Source of the DNA: Methylorubrum populi
Lineage (GTDB): Bacteria; Pseudomonadota; Alphaproteobacteria; Rhizobiales; Beijerinckiaceae
Length of the DNA: 64,000 nucleotides
Assembly: GCF_002355515.1 (NCBI RefSeq)
Contig: NZ_AP014809.1
Location: forward strand, 5,232,501 to 5,296,500
Reading direction: 5' to 3'
Position 1 is the first letter of the stretch. Each line of letters begins with the position of its first letter. Made by a program: the position numbers and the translations under genes. The notes beneath the pieces are model-generated. The model was not told where the DNA came from. It worked only from the letters and a program-made list of their open reading frames with translations, and ran no database searches. This document shows positions 61,617-64,000 of this stretch, in pieces.

Positions 61617-63301
61617 CGCAGCCGCCTGCCATCCTCGTTGTGGGAGGAGCCGGCGCCTTCGGCGTGCGGCTCGTCGCCGGGCTTGCCGCCACCACCGACC
61701 TCGCCGTGATCGTCGCCGGCCGCGACCTCGCGAGGGCCGAGGCCGTGGCTCGCACCGTGCCGCAGGGGCGCGGGCGGGCGGCGCGCCTCGACGCGACGCG
61801 ATCGGATGCGGCGGAGCTGCGAGCACTCGGCGCGGCGATCGTGGTGGACGCCGCCGGACCGTTCCAGGGCGGCGCACCGGCCCTCGCCCGCGCGGCGATC
61901 GAGGCCGGCCTGCCCTATCTCGATCTCGCCGACGGCCGCGACTTCGTGGCTGCCTTCTCCGCCCTCGACCCGGCGGCACGGACGAAGGGCGTCGTCGCGC
62001 TCACCGGTGCGAGTTCGACTCCGGCCCTGTCGAACGCGGCCCTCGACGCGCTGACCGAGGGCTGGCGCTCGCTCGAGACGGTTCGGGTCGCGATCGTTCC
62101 GGGCAACCGGGCGCCCCGCGGCCTCTCGGTGATGCGCGCGATTCTCTCCTATTCCGGGCGTCCCGTGCGCGTGCTGCGGGTCGGTGCGTGGCAGAACCGT
62201 CCCGGCTGGGGGCTGCTCCGGCGGATCGCCGTGCCGGGCCTCGGGCGGCGCCTCGCCAGCCTGTGCGAGACACCCGACCTCGACATCCTGCCCGCCCGTT
62301 TCCCCGGGCTGCGGACGGCCCTGTTCCGGGCCGGGCTCGAACTGCCCGCGCTGCATCTGGGCCTGAGTCTCGCGAGCCTGCCGGTGCGGTGGCGCCTCCT
62401 GCCCTCGCTCGTGCCCTTCGCCCGCCCCTTCCTGGCGATGGCCGGCTGGCTCGACCGCTTCGGCAGCGACCGCGGCGGCATGAGCGTCGAGGTGCTCGGC
62501 CGTGACGCGACCGGGCGGCCGGCGCGCGCCGTGTGGGGCCTCGTCGCGGAGGCCGGCGACGGCCCCTTCGTCCCGACGCTTCCGGCGCTCGCCGCGATCC
62601 GCCGCCTCACCGATCCGGCCGCCGCGCCGATCCCGCCGGGCGCCCGCGCCTGCGTCGGCGTGCTGCCGCTCGCTGCCATCGAGGCGGAGATGGAGCGGCT
62701 GGCGATCCGCACCCGCCGCGACAGCGATCATCCCGTGCCGCTGTTCGAGCGGGCGCTCGGCGCCGGCTTCGCGCGGATGCCGGGCGCGATTCAGGCCCTG
62801 CACGGTTCGGTCGGCGACGGCGCTTTCCGGGGCCGGGCCGAAGTGCGGCGCGGGCGCGGACCCGTGGTCGCCCTCGTCGCCCTGATCTTCCGGCTGCCGC
62901 CGGCCATGGCGGACGGGCCCGTGCGCGTCGGCATCGAACCCGATCTTGACGCCGGTGCGGAGCGCTGGACGCGTCATTTTCCGGGCCGGCATTTTTCCAG
63001 CCGGATGGAGCGCGCCGGACCCGACGGAAGCGGGCGGCTGCGCGAGCGCTTCGGCCCGTTCGTGATGGACCTCGCGGTGAGCGCCCATGCGGACGGGCTC
63101 GACATGGTGGTGACGGGGTGGCGCTTCGGCCCGCTGCCGCTGCCGCGGGCCTTGCGCCCGACGACGCAAGCGGGCGAGCGGATCGATGCGCAGGGCCGCT
63201 TCCGCTTCGATGTGGCCCTGTTCCTGCCGCTCGTCGGGCTGCTCGTGCATTATCGCGGCTGGCTGGCCCGCTGCGACGAGAGAGAGGACGAGACCCTATG
63301 A
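61613..63301 (+). CDS. Saccharopine-dehydrogenase-type NAD(P)-binding protein with DUF4166-like domain, likely CTG start
   Basis: A 562-residue protein. Residues 8-110 form a Rossmann fold (ILVVGGAGAFGVRLVAGLAA; VIVAGRDLARA; VVDAAGPFQGG) of the saccharopine dehydrogenase family; residues 380-560 resemble the DUF4166 domain (HGSVGDGAFRGRAEVRRGRG; PVRVGIEPDLD; SSRMERAGPDG). No ATG/GTG lies near the start of the fold; CTG 61613, which overlaps the upstream TGA and has AGGGGG 7 nt before, is the likely rare start. Possibly an NAD(P)-linked oxidoreductase with a C-terminal ligand-binding domain. Confidence 0.82.
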   Translation: MTQPPAILVVGGAGAFGVRLVAGLAATTDLAVIVAGRDLARAEAVARTVPQGRGRAARLDATRSDAAELRALGAAIVVDAAGPFQGGAPALARAAIEAGLPYLDLADGRDFVAAFSALDPAARTKGVVALTGASSTPALSNAALDALTEGWRSLETVRVAIVPGNRAPRGLSVMRAILSYSGRPVRVLRVGAWQNRPGWGLLRRIAVPGLGRRLASLCETPDLDILPARFPGLRTALFRAGLELPALHLGLSLASLPVRWRLLPSLVPFARPFLAMAGWLDRFGSDRGGMSVEVLGRDATGRPARAVWGLVAEAGDGPFVPTLPALAAIRRLTDPAAAPIPPGARACVGVLPLAAIEAEMERLAIRTRRDSDHPVPLFERALGAGFARMPGAIQALHGSVGDGAFRGRAEVRRGRGPVVALVALIFRLPPAMADGPVRVGIEPDLDAGAERWTRHFPGRHFSSRMERAGPDGSGRLRERFGPFVMDLAVSAHADGLDMVVTGWRFGPLPLPRALRPTTQAGERIDAQGRFRFDVALFLPLVGLLVHYRGWLARCDEREDETL

Positions 63302-63738
63302 CCGACAGTCTGACGGCTGCCCAGGTGATCGACGCCCTCGGGCTCGAGCCCCATCCGGAGGGCGGCCATTACCGCGAGACGTTCCGCGATCCCCGCACCG
63401 TGGAGGGCCGCTCGGTCGGCACCGCGATCTACTACCTGCTCGGCGTCGGCGAGACCTCGGCCTGGCACCGGGTCGATGCCGCCGAGATCTGGCATTGGCA
63501 TGCCGGCGCGCCGATGGTGATCACGATGAGCCCCAACGGCCACGACGCCTCCGCCCACCATCTCGGGCCCGAGCTCCTGCGCGGTCAGCGCCCGCAGATC
63601 GTCGTGCCCGCGGGCCATTGGCAGACGGCGACCAGCCTCGGCGCCTGGACGCTCGTCGGCTGCACGGTCTCACCGGGCTTCGAGTTCTCAGGCTTCGAGA
63701 TGGCGCCCGAGGACTGGCGTCCGACTCCGCGCGTCTGA
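63298..63738 (+). CDS. Cupin-superfamily protein (DUF985/YML079-like)
   Basis: A 146-residue cupin of the cupin_5 (DUF985) type: AQVIDALGLEPHPEGGHYRETFR at the N terminus, then IYYLLGVGETSAWHRVDAAEIWHWHAGAPM, VVPAGHWQTA and LVGCTVSPGFEFSGFEM. Likely a small-molecule-binding barrel. Its ATG overlaps the previous stop by 4 bp, so it is the fourth gene of the operon. No metal-site histidine triad identical to classical cupins is evident. Confidence 0.9.
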   Translation: MTDSLTAAQVIDALGLEPHPEGGHYRETFRDPRTVEGRSVGTAIYYLLGVGETSAWHRVDAAEIWHWHAGAPMVITMSPNGHDASAHHLGPELLRGQRPQIVVPAGHWQTATSLGAWTLVGCTVSPGFEFSGFEMAPEDWRPTPRV

Positions 63739-63982
63739 GCCGCCGCTGGATCGCGCCGGACCGGCCGGATGAGGATGTGCTCTCGGCACTCTGCCGAACC
63801 TCGAAGGTCCGCCTTCCGGTGCTCGATGAGGGCGGGGTGAACGTCCTGGACGGAGGGCCATTCGTCGCCTGTCCACACGGGACGAGAAATTATCCGGCTC
63901 CGTCACGAGCGGTTAAAGCCACTCGGCATACAGCCACTCCCGCATTCCGGCCGCGGCGAGGCTATGGGGGGTGGGGCGGCAC

Positions 63983-64000
63983 ATGTCGGACAATCAGCGC
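63983..64000 (+). CDS. Possible start of a further gene, cut by window edge
   Basis: ATG 63983 (MSDNQR) is preceded by GGGGGGTGGGGCGG, a purine-rich ribosome site. Only six codons are visible, so the identity is unknown. Confidence 0.35.

Noticed and set aside
63688..63906. A 72-codon minus-strand frame overlapping the cupin gene's end
   Set aside because: Overlaps a real gene, Arg/Pro-rich, no ribosome site or motif.
1..64000. CRISPR arrays, insertion sequences, phage genes
   Set aside because: No regularly spaced direct repeats, no transposase or integrase motifs, no phage structural genes were seen; the only repeats are palindromic intergenic elements and short in-gene tandem repeats.

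Overview
The window is a high-GC (about 70%) alphaproteobacterial chromosome segment. Dense divergent and overlapping operons, a NasS/NasT-controlled nitrate assimilation cluster, a LuxI/LuxR pair, a soluble PAS chemoreceptor, a PQQ-type quinoprotein, an isoquinoline-oxidoreductase-like molybdoenzyme, a PEP-carboxylase-like protein and HisKA_2-type signalling together suggest a Methylobacterium/Methylorubrum-like member of the Rhizobiales. This is an inference from gene content; no marker such as rRNA is present. No insertion sequence, phage or CRISPR array was seen.

Layout. 1-1.7 kb: end of an Xaa-Pro aminopeptidase, then a coupled LMW phosphatase and fructosamine-kinase-type enzyme (probable protein deglycation pair). 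1.8-6.1 kb: SnoaL-like protein, SbmA/BacA-type ABC exporter/importer, two small envelope proteins. 6.1-8.8 kb: divergon of a LysR regulator against a GST plus FMN-binding oxidoreductase. 8.8-18.3 kb (minus strand): nitrate/nitrite assimilation: nasT-nasS, then a sigma-54-type promoter and terminator-bearing leader, then nrtA-nrtB-nrtD, an FAD oxidoreductase, a siroheme nitrite reductase and a diflavin-reductase-like partner. 18.5-27.4 kb: GH15 glycosidase, transketolase and a transaldolase/phosphoglucose isomerase fusion, bounded by palindromic repeats, then a DedA protein. 27.4-37 kb (minus strand): chemoreceptor, metallo-beta-lactamase-fold protein with zinc ribbon, AcrAB-type efflux operon ending in a terminator, rhodanese, glycosyltransferase. 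37-39.8 kb: quorum-sensing island (luxR, luxI, PAS-like protein) with a lux-box-like palindrome and an RBS-masking hairpin. 40.1 kb: tRNA-Pro(GGG). 40.3-46.6 kb: pentapeptide-periodic small protein, LysR divergon, heavy-metal-type RND pump and adaptor. 46.8-52.3 kb: small proteins, a divergent quinoprotein, an orphan HisKA_2 histidine kinase. 52.5-55.4 kb: isoquinoline-1-oxidoreductase-like molybdenum enzyme. 55.8-64 kb: small hypotheticals, a PEP-carboxylase-like protein with altered active-site motifs, then a tightly overlapping four-gene plus-strand operon.

The most interesting signals are: (i) the luxI upstream region with a palindrome and an 8-bp hairpin that covers the Shine-Dalgarno; (ii) a quinoprotein missing the catalytic Asp and the metal-binding Glu of alcohol/methanol dehydrogenases; (iii) a PEP-carboxylase homologue lacking family catalytic residues and the C-terminal QNTG; (iv) a stacked sigma-54 promoter plus intrinsic terminator leader controlling nitrate assimilation; (v) an approximately 130-bp palindromic element in two opposite-orientation copies. 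I did not find one locus that is clearly a new defence or mobile system.
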